From the IMG/VR virus record IMGVR_UViG_3300039249_000004, positions 1-29,697 of that record: a DNA stretch of 29,697 nucleotides; one strand, given 5' to 3'. Shown in pieces: positions 13,309-21,354 of the stretch (its first letter is position 1; the number at the start of each line of letters is the position of its first letter). A program made the translations under genes and the position numbers. The DNA comes from a virus. The notes below the pieces were generated by a model. It did not search any database. It saw only the letters and a program-made list of their open reading frames with translations, and was not told the origin of the DNA.

Positions 13309-15022
13309 CACCCTCACGCCCGAAGTATTGCCCGCAACCTCCCGCCTGCCAGTCCTGCGCCGCGACTGGTCCGTGCCGCAACCGATGACCGTACAGCGCA
13401 TGAGGGCGCAATTGGTCTCGGAGTACATGGACCGCCACGCCCAACGGTTCAGCTATGACGGAGCATCGGCCGGCCGCCGCACTCATGGCTGGTACGCCCC
13501 ATCCTCGGACGCCAACGTCGAGTTGATGGGATCGCTGGTCTGGCTTCGCAACCGGAGCCGCGAACTGACCCGCAATAATCCCTACGCGGTTAAAGCGGTC
13601 GAGGAGTTGGCGGGAAACGCGGTCGGGACCGGGATCGTCCCGCAGGCAAAGACGGGCGACGCCGGAATCGACAAGACCATCGATAACGAATGGGCTTACT
13701 TCGTCGAGCAGTGCGACACGCCGCAACGTCTGGACTTCTACGGGATGCAGGCATTGGTCATGCGGACCATGGCTGAGAGCGGCGAGGCCGTCCTGCGGTT
13801 CCGGCCGCGGCTCACGGAAGACAATTTGCGCGTGCCGCTGCAACTCCAGTTGCTCGAGGCGGACTTCCTCGATCAATTCCGCACGATGGGAACGGTCAAC
13901 GGTCACGTCATGCAGGGCGTGCAGTTCGATCTATTGGGGCGCCGGGTGGCGTACTGGATCTACACGTATCATCCCGGCGGCGTCCTGATTCTCAATCCGC
14001 GCGGCGGCATTGTGAGCCAGCCGGTGCCGGCCAGCCAAATCCTGCACGCCTATCGCGTGCTTCGGCCAGGCCAGGTGCGTGGCGTGCCCTGGCTGGCGCC
14101 GGTCATGCTGGCGCTCCGCGACCTGGACGATTACTGCGATGCGGAACGGGTTCGCAAGAAGATCGAAGCCTGCATGGTGGCGATGATTACGCAGGCGGAG
14201 GGCATCGAGGGATCATGGATGGGATACAAGGGAACCGATCCGCTTACGAGTCATCCAGTGGAGAGCTTCCAGCCCGGCATGGTGTCCTACCTCAAGCCTG
14301 GTGAGGATGTGAAGTTCAACACCCCGCAAGCGGCAGGCGGCTACCGCGATTACAAGACCACCGAACTTGAAGGGATCATGGCAGGCCTCGGTGTTCCCTA
14401 CGAGCTCGGCACCGGCGACATGTCGAAGGTCAACTTCTCCTCGTGGCGCGGTGGCATGCTGGGCTTCCGCAATACCATCGAGAATTACCGCTGGTTGACG
14501 CTGATCCCCATGGTCTGCATGCCAGTGCGGCGCCGCGTGATCGACCTCCTGGTCCTCCTGGGCAAGATTCCAGCGCGCGCGGTGGAGGATCCGAAGCTCA
14601 ACCTGTATGCCACCCAGTGGACTGCCCCGCGGTTCGAATCGGTGGATCCGGTGAAGGACGCCGAGGCCGCGCTGAAGGACGTCCGCATGGGCCGGAAGAC
14701 GTGGTTCGAGGCCGTCCTCGAAAATGGCTTCGATCCCAACGCCCAACTCGCCCAGATTGCGCTCTTCAACAAGCTCGTGGACAAGTTCGAAATCATCCTC
14801 GATTGCGATCCGCGCAACGTCACGCTGCGCGGCCAGGAGCAGCCGGCCGCCACAGAGGAGCGCACGCCCAGCAGCAAGGCGGTCGCGGGCAGCAAACAGA
14901 GCCAAGGGTTGGCCGCCCTCTCGGAAGAGGACCTGGCGATGGTCAAGGAGCTTCTGGTCGCGGGCTCATCGGCGCGCGCCGATCGCGATTGGGGAAGCGC
15001 CACAAGGACGTATCTCACGTAG
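13298..15022 (+). CDS. portal protein (lambda GpB family)
   Basis: The 574-residue portal forms the dodecameric ring at the head vertex through which DNA enters and leaves. Family marks in order: LRNRSRELTRNNPYAVKAVEELAGNAVG, the YGMQALVMRTMAESGEAVLRF stretch, VPASQILHAYRVLRPGQVRGVPWLAPVM, DYCDAERVRKKIEA, and YELGTGDMSKVNFSSWRGGML (about 372-392), the conserved wing/clip end. A polar tail from about residue 500 (EERTPSSKAVAGSKQ) is probably flexible. Length fits the family (about 500-550). Its position after terminase and gpW is standard. Confidence 0.95.
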   Translation: MTSDTLTPEVLPATSRLPVLRRDWSVPQPMTVQRMRAQLVSEYMDRHAQRFSYDGASAGRRTHGWYAPSSDANVELMGSLVWLRNRSRELTRNNPYAVKAVEELAGNAVGTGIVPQAKTGDAGIDKTIDNEWAYFVEQCDTPQRLDFYGMQALVMRTMAESGEAVLRFRPRLTEDNLRVPLQLQLLEADFLDQFRTMGTVNGHVMQGVQFDLLGRRVAYWIYTYHPGGVLILNPRGGIVSQPVPASQILHAYRVLRPGQVRGVPWLAPVMLALRDLDDYCDAERVRKKIEACMVAMITQAEGIEGSWMGYKGTDPLTSHPVESFQPGMVSYLKPGEDVKFNTPQAAGGYRDYKTTELEGIMAGLGVPYELGTGDMSKVNFSSWRGGMLGFRNTIENYRWLTLIPMVCMPVRRRVIDLLVLLGKIPARAVEDPKLNLYATQWTAPRFESVDPVKDAEAALKDVRMGRKTWFEAVLENGFDPNAQLAQIALFNKLVDKFEIILDCDPRNVTLRGQEQPAATEERTPSSKAVAGSKQSQGLAALSEEDLAMVKELLVAGSSARADRDWGSATRTYLT

Positions 15023-15036
15023 AAGGGACGACAAAG

Positions 15037-15150
15037 ATGACGGATTTCTGGAGCACTTATAAGCCGATCATCATGGCGATTGTTTTTGCTTGCGCGGTGA
15101 CGGGTTTGCTTGTGTGGAACGATCCAACGTTGCTCCATGCTTGCCGCTGA
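15037..15150 (+). CDS. small single-pass membrane protein, 37 residues
   Basis: This short frame starts at ATG 15037 with a purine-rich AGAAGGGA about ten bases upstream. The product is MTDFWSTYKP, then a hydrophobic segment IIMAIVFACAVTGLLVW, then a short polar end with one cysteine. This looks like a single membrane helix with the tail outside. Tiny membrane proteins in phages may act in lysis or superinfection exclusion, but here it lies in the head operon and no role can be assigned. Confidence 0.5.
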   Translation: MTDFWSTYKPIIMAIVFACAVTGLLVWNDPTLLHACR

Positions 15151-15179
15151 GAGTAACAACCCAACAAGGAGCTAAACCA

Positions 15180-15674
15180 ATGAAAGGTAATCCGAAAGTC
15201 ATGGCTGGCCTGCAAGAATCCATCAACCTCGAGGCCAGCCGCTCGGCGCAGTACAAACTGGATGGCATCGACGCCAAGCGTTTCGGTCTGGAGATCGCTG
15301 GCGACCTCCTGACCTTGCACCAGCAATCCGAAGACGCTCAGGACGGCCTGGTCAGTCGCCTCTTCTTTTTCGAGGGCGAACCGGAGATTGCCGCCCAGAC
15401 CGCCAAACCGCATCAGGATTTCGGCTCTCTCATCGCCGATCACATCGCCGCCGAGACAGCGCTGGTCGGTCGCTTCCGTGAATTGGCGAAGGAAGCCTGG
15501 GACGCGGGCGAGATCGACACGGCGCACAGCTACGAGCACCTGGCGAACTATCACACGGTCGGATGCGCCATCGGCGGCAACGAGCACAAGGGCCATCTGG
15601 CTTGGCTTCAGAAACAACTGTGGCAGCGCGGCAAGCTGGGCGAGACCGATTACATCGCCGTGCAGGCCGGCTAG
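15180..15674 (+). CDS. bacterioferritin-like protein with altered metal site
   Basis: This is a 164-residue protein whose whole length lines up by eye with bacterioferritin. It begins MKGNPKV...L......E......QY, has SRLFFFEGEPEI where E. coli Bfr has ERILFLEGLPNL, has an AAE...REL helix, and ends GHLAWLQKQLWQRGKLGETDYIAVQ where Bfr has [25 protein letters not shown]. Of the six diiron ligands in Bfr (E18, E51, H54, E94, E127, H130), equivalents of E18, E94 and H130 are kept; E51, H54 and E127 seem replaced. The haem-ligand Met is also missing. It has a good AAGGAG ribosome site. It lies between portal and capsid genes, so a structural or packaging role is possible; ferroxidase activity is doubtful. 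Confidence 0.7.
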   Translation: MKGNPKVMAGLQESINLEASRSAQYKLDGIDAKRFGLEIAGDLLTLHQQSEDAQDGLVSRLFFFEGEPEIAAQTAKPHQDFGSLIADHIAAETALVGRFRELAKEAWDAGEIDTAHSYEHLANYHTVGCAIGGNEHKGHLAWLQKQLWQRGKLGETDYIAVQAG

Positions 15675-15683
15675 GAGCAAACC

Positions 15684-18311
15684 ATGTCACTACTCGGACA
15701 GACCATCGAAACTCTGGGAGCCATCGGCGTCCATCACACGGCCGTCGATAAAGACGGCGCCTGGGATGCCGGGGCGAACCTGAAGCGCCTGGGCGACAGT
15801 CCATCGAAAGACGCGCTCCGGGCGATGCACGCCTGGGTGGACCCGTCAAAGGACGCGGCCACAAAGGGAGCCTACAAACTCCCCCATCACGACGTCTCGG
15901 CGGACGGCAAGGTGGGCGCCGCGAACATGGCGGGCTGCGCAGCCGCGATGGGGCGGCTGAACGGGGGCGGCCTCGACATTCCGGCAGATGACAAGAAGGC
16001 CGTCCACGCGCATTTGGTCGCGCACTACAAGGACGCGGGCAAGGATGCCCCGGACCTCAAGGCTGGCGCGTGCACCGGCGGCGAGACGATCTTTCAGGGC
16101 GAACTCTTCTCGGCGGCCCACGATGAGATCAGCTTCGCTCCGCAGACCGCGGATGCCAAGAATCGCACGGTCGATGTGGTCTGGTACGGCGGACAGACCG
16201 TGCCGCGCTACGACGCCGAGACGGACACGGATTACATGCTCCGCTTGAATATGGCGGGCTGCCGCATGGCGCGCCTGAACGCTGGCGCCCCGGTATTCGA
16301 TTGCCACATGACGGGTACGGATTTCAAATCCATCGTGGCGAACCAGGCCGGCGCGAAGGCGCAGCGCGGCTCTGTGGTCAAAGCCTGGGCCGATGGAGCG
16401 GCGGGGAAAGCAACACTGCAATTCGGAGTCGAAGGCGAGAACAAGGACACAGACCAACTCTGGTCCGGCATCGCCTCCGGGCGTATCCGAAACCTCAGTT
16501 TCGGGACGTGGATCTACAGCAAGCAGCCGGTCAAGGACGCCAGCGGCAACGGCACGATGGCGCCTCATCCGAGCGGCAAGCAGGCGCCGGTCTTCGAGGC
16601 TACCGATTGGGAGCCTTTCGAGGTCTCGGCGATCACGGTGCCTGCCGATTTTTCTACTCAATTTCTGTCCGCGTTGGGAGCGGACGGACGACGGGCAACC
16701 AGCCCAAATCAGGAGAGAACCGTCATGGAAGAGACGACTCAGACGGGCGCGGAAGCCCGTAACAATCAGGCAGTACTCGATGCGGCGCGCACCGAGGGAG
16801 CGACGTTGGAGCGCCAACGGGTGGCCGAAATCACCACGCTGGCAACTAACTTCAAATGCCAAAAACTCGGGGCCACGCTGATCGCATCGGGCGCAACGGT
16901 GAAAGAGGCGGAAGCCAAGTTCGCCGCCGCCAGCGAAATCCGCACCATCGGGACTCCGCATCTGAAGCACGGCATTACCACGGAGTTTCTGGACGGGCTG
17001 ATCGACACCGGTACGACGCTCGATGCGGCCAGGGCCAGCATTCTTCAGGAAATCGAGAAGCAGGGGAGCCGCGGGGTGGGCGGCCACCGGGTCGATGTCA
17101 GAACCGAGCTCTCCATCACGCGCGATCAGCAGGAAACGTTCGGCGAGCAGATGACGGCCGCCTTGTTGCTGCGCTACCAGCCGGGCTTCTTCGGTCCGAC
17201 CCGCGGCGCGGAGGTGGCCGCGGAGACCCGCCGGCAGCTCGACCTGGGCAAGCAGTTTCGCGGCTTGAAGCTTATCGAGATGGCGCGGGAGTACCTGGAA
17301 ATCTGCGGCATCAGGACCCGCGGCATGGGGCCGGACGTGATCGCGGCAAAGGCGCTCATCCCCAAAGTTCCGCGCTTCTCGTTCGAGTTGTTCGAGGGCG
17401 GCGCCGAATCCACGTCCGATTTCCCCGGCATCCTGGCCAACGTCGCCAACAAAACCCTGGTCCCGGCTTACCAGGCGTACCCGCAGACTTTCCGGCCGCT
17501 GGCCCGCCAGCAGACGGCGCCCGATTTCAAGCCGATCAATCGCGCCTTCCTCTCGGATTTGGCGGCGCTGCCGAGGCTGAACGAGAAAGGCGAGTACCAC
17601 CGCGCCATTCTGACGGACGGAAACGTCAGTTATTCGCTGGCGACTTACGGCGAGGTGGTGGCTCTGACGCGCAAGACGATCATCAACGATGACCTCCAGG
17701 CCTTCACGCGCACGCCGGCGGAACTCGGTGTGGCGGCCTCCAGAATGGAATCGGATGTCGTCTGGGGTATCGTGCTGGCCAACCCCTCTGCGGTGTATAT
17801 GGGCGACAAGACCTCGGTGGCGCTGTTCGCCGCTGGCCACAAGAACTTCCAGACAGGCGCTCCCTCGGCTTTCGCCGTGGCGTCCCTCGCCACCGGGCGG
17901 ACGCTCTTCCGCCAGCAGACTGGCCCGCAGGGCACGCCCCTCAATCTCACGCCGCGCTACCTCGTCACGGGGACCGCGCTCGAAACCACGGTCGAGCAGA
18001 CCATTTACCCGATGCAGTTGGCAGTCACGGCGGTGACCGCGGGTGTTCCTCCCTGGGTGCGCTCGCTGGTCCCGGTGGTGGAGCCGCGCCTCGACGCCTT
18101 AGCGACCTATGGCGCGACGGCTTGGTACCTGTTCGCCGACCCGGCGGACGTGGCCGGGCTGGAATACGCGTTCCTGGAAGGTCAGGAGGGCGTGTTCCTG
18201 GAGACTCGCCAGGGCTTCGAGGTGGATGGAATCGAGATCAAGGCGCGTCACGATTTCGGCGCCGCGGCAATCGACTACCGCGGCATTCAGCGGAGCAACG
18301 GCGCTGCGTAG
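15684..18311 (+). CDS. prohead protease/major capsid protein fusion
   Basis: One 875-residue frame joins three parts. Residues about 35-125 are a small phage domain (YKLPHHDV...KAVHAHLVAHYKDAGKDAP). Residues about 133-330 are a prohead protease, with likely catalytic His208 (PVFDCHM) and Ser272 (RNLSFGTW) and the closing motif EVSAITVPADF. From about 345, a helical, charged scaffold-like delta region leads into a Mu gpT-like major capsid domain (about 480-875: FPGILANVANKTL, SYSLATYGEVVALTRKTIINDD, LFAAGHKNFQTG, then IKARHDFGAAAIDYRG). The fusion would be self-cleaved after shell assembly. An internal start with its own ribosome site at 16725 could make extra capsid protein. AGGAG precedes the ATG. 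Such fused protease/capsid proteins are known in phages. Confidence 0.9.
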   Translation: MSLLGQTIETLGAIGVHHTAVDKDGAWDAGANLKRLGDSPSKDALRAMHAWVDPSKDAATKGAYKLPHHDVSADGKVGAANMAGCAAAMGRLNGGGLDIPADDKKAVHAHLVAHYKDAGKDAPDLKAGACTGGETIFQGELFSAAHDEISFAPQTADAKNRTVDVVWYGGQTVPRYDAETDTDYMLRLNMAGCRMARLNAGAPVFDCHMTGTDFKSIVANQAGAKAQRGSVVKAWADGAAGKATLQFGVEGENKDTDQLWSGIASGRIRNLSFGTWIYSKQPVKDASGNGTMAPHPSGKQAPVFEATDWEPFEVSAITVPADFSTQFLSALGADGRRATSPNQERTVMEETTQTGAEARNNQAVLDAARTEGATLERQRVAEITTLATNFKCQKLGATLIASGATVKEAEAKFAAASEIRTIGTPHLKHGITTEFLDGLIDTGTTLDAARASILQEIEKQGSRGVGGHRVDVRTELSITRDQQETFGEQMTAALLLRYQPGFFGPTRGAEVAAETRRQLDLGKQFRGLKLIEMAREYLEICGIRTRGMGPDVIAAKALIPKVPRFSFELFEGGAESTSDFPGILANVANKTLVPAYQAYPQTFRPLARQQTAPDFKPINRAFLSDLAALPRLNEKGEYHRAILTDGNVSYSLATYGEVVALTRKTIINDDLQAFTRTPAELGVAASRMESDVVWGIVLANPSAVYMGDKTSVALFAAGHKNFQTGAPSAFAVASLATGRTLFRQQTGPQGTPLNLTPRYLVTGTALETTVEQTIYPMQLAVTAVTAGVPPWVRSLVPVVEPRLDALATYGATAWYLFADPADVAGLEYAFLEGQEGVFLETRQGFEVDGIEIKARHDFGAAAIDYRGIQRSNGAA
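16711..16727 (+). promoter_or_regulatory. internal ribosome site and start within the protease/capsid gene
   Basis: AGGAGA (16711-16716) sits 8 bases before an in-frame ATG (16725). Starting here gives a 528-residue product with scaffold-like and capsid parts but no protease. The spot falls exactly between the protease end and the helical region. It resembles the lambda C/Nu3 nested start and could supply the large excess of capsid subunit over protease. Confidence 0.55.
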
Positions 18312-18362
18312 TGCGCAGCTAGGCGGGACAATCACGGGGCGGTGAACAAATCGCCGCCCCGT
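18303..18362 (+). promoter_or_regulatory. two hairpins between capsid and decoration genes
   Basis: A 6-bp stem (GCTGCG 18303-18308 / CGCAGC 18314-18319) spans the capsid stop codon. It is followed by a perfect 9-bp stem, ACGGGGCGG (18334-18342) with CCGCCCCGT (18354-18362) and an 11-base loop. Downstream is A-rich, not T-rich, so a classic terminator is unlikely. A processing or stability element just before the AAGGAG of the next gene is more likely. Confidence 0.5.
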
Positions 18363-18389
18363 AAAAAGAGAAAAGGAGAACCAACTCAC

Positions 18390-19133
18390 ATGATCAACTT
18401 CGTGCAACGAGGGGCAACCCTCACCGTTCTGGCGCCCTACGTACTCACCAGTGGCGCCGGCTGCCGCGTCGGAAACATTTTCGGTGCCGCAGTCAACAAT
18501 CAAGCCCAGGGCGACTCAAGCGAGATCGTCCTGGAAGGCGTGTTCGATCTCGCCAAAGACAGCAGCACCTTCGCCTCCGGCGACCTGGTTTACTGGGACG
18601 ACGTCGCGAAGGCTGCCACCAGCACGGTCGGCAGCAACCTGCTGATCGGCGAGGCGACGCTCGACCAGGCCAGCGGGACGGCCGCGCTCGGAGGAGCTTC
18701 CGGCGATGCGACCGTGCGCGTCAGGCTGTTCGGCGTGCCGGGATTCTCCGGCCAGGTCAACGGGCTGCGCGTGGCGCACGCGCTCTACGATTACAGCGTG
18801 GACGGCGGGGTAAGTTGCACGCCGGCCCAATCGGACACCATTCCGGCGAAGGCGGTGGTGCATGGCGGCGTCATCAACTCGACCGTTGCCTGCACCGCCG
18901 GGGGTTCCGCGACGGTGGCATTCGGCACCACGGCGGGATCGGCGGCCAATTCGATTCTGACGGCGACGGCTATCGCGAGCCTCTCGCTCGACGCTGTGGT
19001 CAATCCGACCTGCAAGACCACGCCGTTCAAGATGTCGGCTGCTGGCCAGATCTCGGTGGCTATCGCCACCGGGCCGCTCACGGCCGGGCAAATCGAAGTC
19101 TGGGTGATTTACCAGCTCGCCAGCAACGCGTAG
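18390..19133 (+). CDS. capsid decoration protein (DUF2190 plus second domain)
   Basis: A 247-residue virion protein. Residues 1-115 fit DUF2190: NFVQRGATLTVLAPYVLTSGAGCRVGNIFGAAVNN, then EIVLEGVFDLAKDSSTFASGDLVYWD and the closing ATVRVRLFG. DUF2190 relatives decorate the outside of phage heads. Residues about 125-247 form a second all-beta domain (VAHALYDYSVDGG..., SAANSILTATAIASL..., LTAGQIEVWVIYQLASNA) seen as a separate phage head protein elsewhere, so this looks like a fusion of two decoration modules. ATG 18390 has AAGGAG at 18373-18378; a start at 18342 in the hairpin region is unlikely. Hairpins bracket the gene on both sides. Confidence 0.85.
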   Translation: MINFVQRGATLTVLAPYVLTSGAGCRVGNIFGAAVNNQAQGDSSEIVLEGVFDLAKDSSTFASGDLVYWDDVAKAATSTVGSNLLIGEATLDQASGTAALGGASGDATVRVRLFGVPGFSGQVNGLRVAHALYDYSVDGGVSCTPAQSDTIPAKAVVHGGVINSTVACTAGGSATVAFGTTAGSAANSILTATAIASLSLDAVVNPTCKTTPFKMSAAGQISVAIATGPLTAGQIEVWVIYQLASNA

Positions 19134-19145
19134 AAGTCGGGGCGA

Positions 19146-19194
19146 AGGCAGAACAAGGGCCGGCGCTTCTCCTTCTTCACGCCGGCCCCTGCCT
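19146..19194 (+). terminator. strong hairpin after the decoration gene
   Basis: GGGCCGGCG (19157-19165) pairs perfectly with CGCCGGCCC (19180-19188). An outer AGGCAG (19146-19151) pairs with CTGCCT (19189-19194), with a 5-base bulge on the left arm. The loop is pyrimidine-rich. There is no T-run after it and the next ATG is 8 bases away, so it may act as a weak terminator, an mRNA end-stabiliser, or a brake on translation of the next gene. Confidence 0.5.
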
Positions 19195-19202
19195 GAATCA
19201 CC

Positions 19203-19523
19203 ATGGCCACGTCTGCGCTGAACTTCTCGCAATACAACCAGGTCTTTCTGGAGCAAGGCGGGATCTCTGTCACCTTCACACCGCAAGACGCATCGGGCGC
19301 CCAGCAGCTTCAGGCCATCGTCATGCCGCCGGGCCTGGCCGAAGAGATCATGGGCGGCGCAGGATCGGCCGTGCTGCGTCTCTGGGTGGACTTCCAGGCG
19401 ATCTCTCCGCAGCCGCAAGAGGGCGATCTCTTCACCGTGGGCGGCGTGACTTATGTGGTTGCCAAGCCCGAAGCGGAGCCGGTATCGACGGGCGGAGCGG
19501 TGCTGAAACTCCGAACCCAGTGA
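19203..19523 (+). CDS. head-tail joining protein (FII-like)
   Basis: A 106-residue, mostly beta protein: SVTFTPQDASGAQQLQAIVM, AVLRLWVDFQAISPQPQEGDLFTVGGVTYVVAKPEAE, GGAVLKLR. The EGD...VGG...Y.V pattern is typical of phage head-tail connector proteins of the FII/gp10-adaptor type that plug the portal after DNA filling. There is no ribosome site before the ATG and a strong hairpin ends 8 bases upstream, so expression is probably low or coupled. The gene position, after decoration and before tail terminator, supports the call. Confidence 0.65.
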   Translation: MATSALNFSQYNQVFLEQGGISVTFTPQDASGAQQLQAIVMPPGLAEEIMGGAGSAVLRLWVDFQAISPQPQEGDLFTVGGVTYVVAKPEAEPVSTGGAVLKLRTQ

Positions 19524-19530
19524 GATTCAA

Positions 19531-20022
19531 ATGCTGAACCCCGGGCCCATAGCGGACGCCATCGCCGCGGCGCTCGCGGCGATTCCCGACCTGGCTGCCG
19601 CCATGACAGTGACGGACGCCAACGGCAACGCGATTTGTCGGATCAACAGCTTTCATTACCGGCTTGGCCAGGAGCATACCCGGGCGATGGTCGTCTACAA
19701 GATGCCGGCGCCGTCGATGCTCGTGGTTTGGGACGGCACGCAGGGCGGAAACTTCGACGGCGAGACGATGTGGAAACATCGTTTCCATGTCTATTTCCGT
19801 ATGGGGAACATGGCGGGATCGAACGACCCGGTGGGATATGAGGAGTTGTGGACGCTGGTCAGCAATGGAATCCCTACCGGGTCTTCGGTGAATATCCGCT
19901 ACATGAATTTACTCCCCGGGCTGAACATCATGGACACCCCGAGCGACGCGCACGCGGTCGACGAAGACCTGGTAGACCGTTTCGTCGGGACGTTCATCAT
20001 TCCTGAAATCGGAGACAACTGA
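19531..20022 (+). CDS. tail terminator/neck protein (gpU-like position)
   Basis: A 163-residue protein with an N-terminal helix (PIADAIAAALAAIPDLAAAM), then a beta-rich body (RAMVVYKMPAPSMLVVWDGTQGG, MWKHRFHVYFRMG) and a final strand containing LVDRFVGTFIIPEI. Helix plus sheet of this size, directly before the tail tube gene, is the place and shape of tail terminator proteins, which cap the tube and join it to the head. I identify it by context and outline, not by a clear motif. It starts 7 bp after the preceding gene. Confidence 0.55.
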   Translation: MLNPGPIADAIAAALAAIPDLAAAMTVTDANGNAICRINSFHYRLGQEHTRAMVVYKMPAPSMLVVWDGTQGGNFDGETMWKHRFHVYFRMGNMAGSNDPVGYEELWTLVSNGIPTGSSVNIRYMNLLPGLNIMDTPSDAHAVDEDLVDRFVGTFIIPEIGDN

Positions 20023-20023
20023 C

Positions 20024-20230
20024 ATGGATTTCAAACAAGAAGTTAACGGCGTCGACGCGGCCAAGGCGGAGCAACCCGCGTCTGGATCGGCCGCCGCCAA
20101 GGTTCGGTTGCGGCATCCGCACACCGGAGACACCCAGGAGGTCGATGCGACCCCTGACAAGCTCGTGCCCTTGATGATTCAGGGGTATCAACAGATTCCG
20201 CCGGAGATCCCGGCCACCAAAGGAGTATAA
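20024..20230 (+). CDS. unknown small protein, 68 residues
   Basis: Starts one base after the previous stop, with GGAG about 12 bases upstream. It is Ala/Lys-rich at first, then AAKVRLRHPHTGDTQEVDATPDKLVPLMIQGYQQIP, which looks like a strand followed by a helix. The second half resembles a small domain found in phage tail proteins that reads out position in the chain, but I cannot name it. It ends 1 bp before the tail tube gene, whose ribosome site lies in its last codons. Confidence 0.55.
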   Translation: MDFKQEVNGVDAAKAEQPASGSAAAKVRLRHPHTGDTQEVDATPDKLVPLMIQGYQQIPPEIPATKGV

Positions 20231-20231
20231 A

Positions 20232-21242
20232 ATGGCAGCAAGAGTACAGCAGCTTATCCTGGGGATCGGCAAAGGGAAACAGGCGGCCATCGGGACGGCT
20301 GGGACGACGTTTCTCCGATTTAAGAAACTCAACGCGGACCTGACCACGCCGAAACCGATCTTCGAAAACGATGCGGCTGAAATCGGGAAGGCAAACGAAT
20401 TCATCGCGCAGACCTATCCGAGTCACTACGAGGTGGCGAACCGTTTCGAAAAATATGCCTCGGCGGAGTTTGTGACGTGGGCGGCGGCTTACGGTCTGGG
20501 TAACATCGTTCAGACCGGATCGAGCAGCCCGTACACTTACACGATCACTCCGTTGAATCCAGGCACTACACTGGAACTGCCGTACTTTTCGGTGGTGGAG
20601 CAGGTGTCGGAGGGCGGCGGTAACTGTGTCGATAACCTATACGTCGGCTGCGCGGTGGAAGACTTTATGTACCAGGCTAACTATGGGCCGGGTCCGAAGT
20701 CTTCGAAGATGACGGTCAACTGGGCCGGTTCCGGCCTACTGACTTCGCCGAGTGCGATCACGGTTCCGGCGCTGACGATTGAAAATAACATGCTGTCGGC
20801 GTCGATGGCGTTGAGCGTGAACGGCGTCGATTACGTGGCGACGAAGCGTATTCTGTCCGCCGAGGTGGGGTGGAAGAATAACCTGCTTCTGAACGCCGGC
20901 TTCTTCCCTGGATCGGGACTGCAAAACGGTTGCCAGGTGCGCGGCCGGATGGAGATCGGGGCGCGCGTTCCAAGTTTCAAGTTCACGGCGCGGTTACTGT
21001 ATGGATCGACGGAGTACAATACGCTGATCGACCAGACCACGGGTACGGCGATACTGAGCGTGCAACACGACGCGAACAACTCGGTATCGTTCGCGTTCCA
21101 ACAGATGGCGTTTCAGGCAGTAGAGAACGGCGAGGGAGACGGGATCGTGACGGTGGTGGTTACGGGCGCGCCGGAGTATAACTCGACTAACGGCATACTG
21201 ACGGTTACCGCGCTTTGCAGCATCGCCGGAATCGCGCAGTAG
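20232..21242 (+). CDS. major tail tube protein
   Basis: This 336-residue protein has a good AAAGGAG site. It is beta-rich with the layout of phage tail tube proteins: a start ILGIGKGKQAAIGTAGTTFLRFKKLN, an F..YAS.EF core, and a C-terminal domain with repeated strands (GRMEIGARVPSFKFTARLLYGS, SVSFAFQQMAFQAVENGEGDGIVTVVVTGAP). It forms stacked hexamers through which DNA is injected. A terminator-like hairpin follows, as is common after this abundant protein. The call rests on length, beta content and position directly before the frameshifted chaperone pair and the tape measure. Confidence 0.8.
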   Translation: MAARVQQLILGIGKGKQAAIGTAGTTFLRFKKLNADLTTPKPIFENDAAEIGKANEFIAQTYPSHYEVANRFEKYASAEFVTWAAAYGLGNIVQTGSSSPYTYTITPLNPGTTLELPYFSVVEQVSEGGGNCVDNLYVGCAVEDFMYQANYGPGPKSSKMTVNWAGSGLLTSPSAITVPALTIENNMLSASMALSVNGVDYVATKRILSAEVGWKNNLLLNAGFFPGSGLQNGCQVRGRMEIGARVPSFKFTARLLYGSTEYNTLIDQTTGTAILSVQHDANNSVSFAFQQMAFQAVENGEGDGIVTVVVTGAPEYNSTNGILTVTALCSIAGIAQ

Positions 21243-21267
21243 GCCACACGAGAGGCCGATAAGGCCC

Positions 21268-21332
21268 GCGCCGGACCGGAGACGCTCCTCCGCGTCCGTG
21301 AAGGTCCGGCGCATTTGTTGTTTCGCTCTTTT
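21268..21332 (+). terminator. rho-independent terminator after the tail tube gene
   Basis: GCGCCGGACC (21268-21277) pairs perfectly with GGTCCGGCGC (21303-21312). The loop can form a smaller inner stem (GGAG with CTCC). A T-rich stretch follows directly (ATTTGTTGTTT...CTCTTTT, 21313-21332). This is the best terminator candidate in the window and would lower transcription into the tail assembly genes. Confidence 0.65.
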
Positions 21333-21354
21333 CGTCGGGCCGCTGTGGTTCATC

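Noticed and set aside
15846-17840. 664-codon open frame on the minus strand
   Set aside because: Antisense shadow of the protease/capsid fusion, Arg-rich and without recognisable motifs.
18334-18362. Rho-independent terminator after the capsid gene
   Set aside because: The stem is strong but is followed by A-rich sequence, with no T-run on the + strand.
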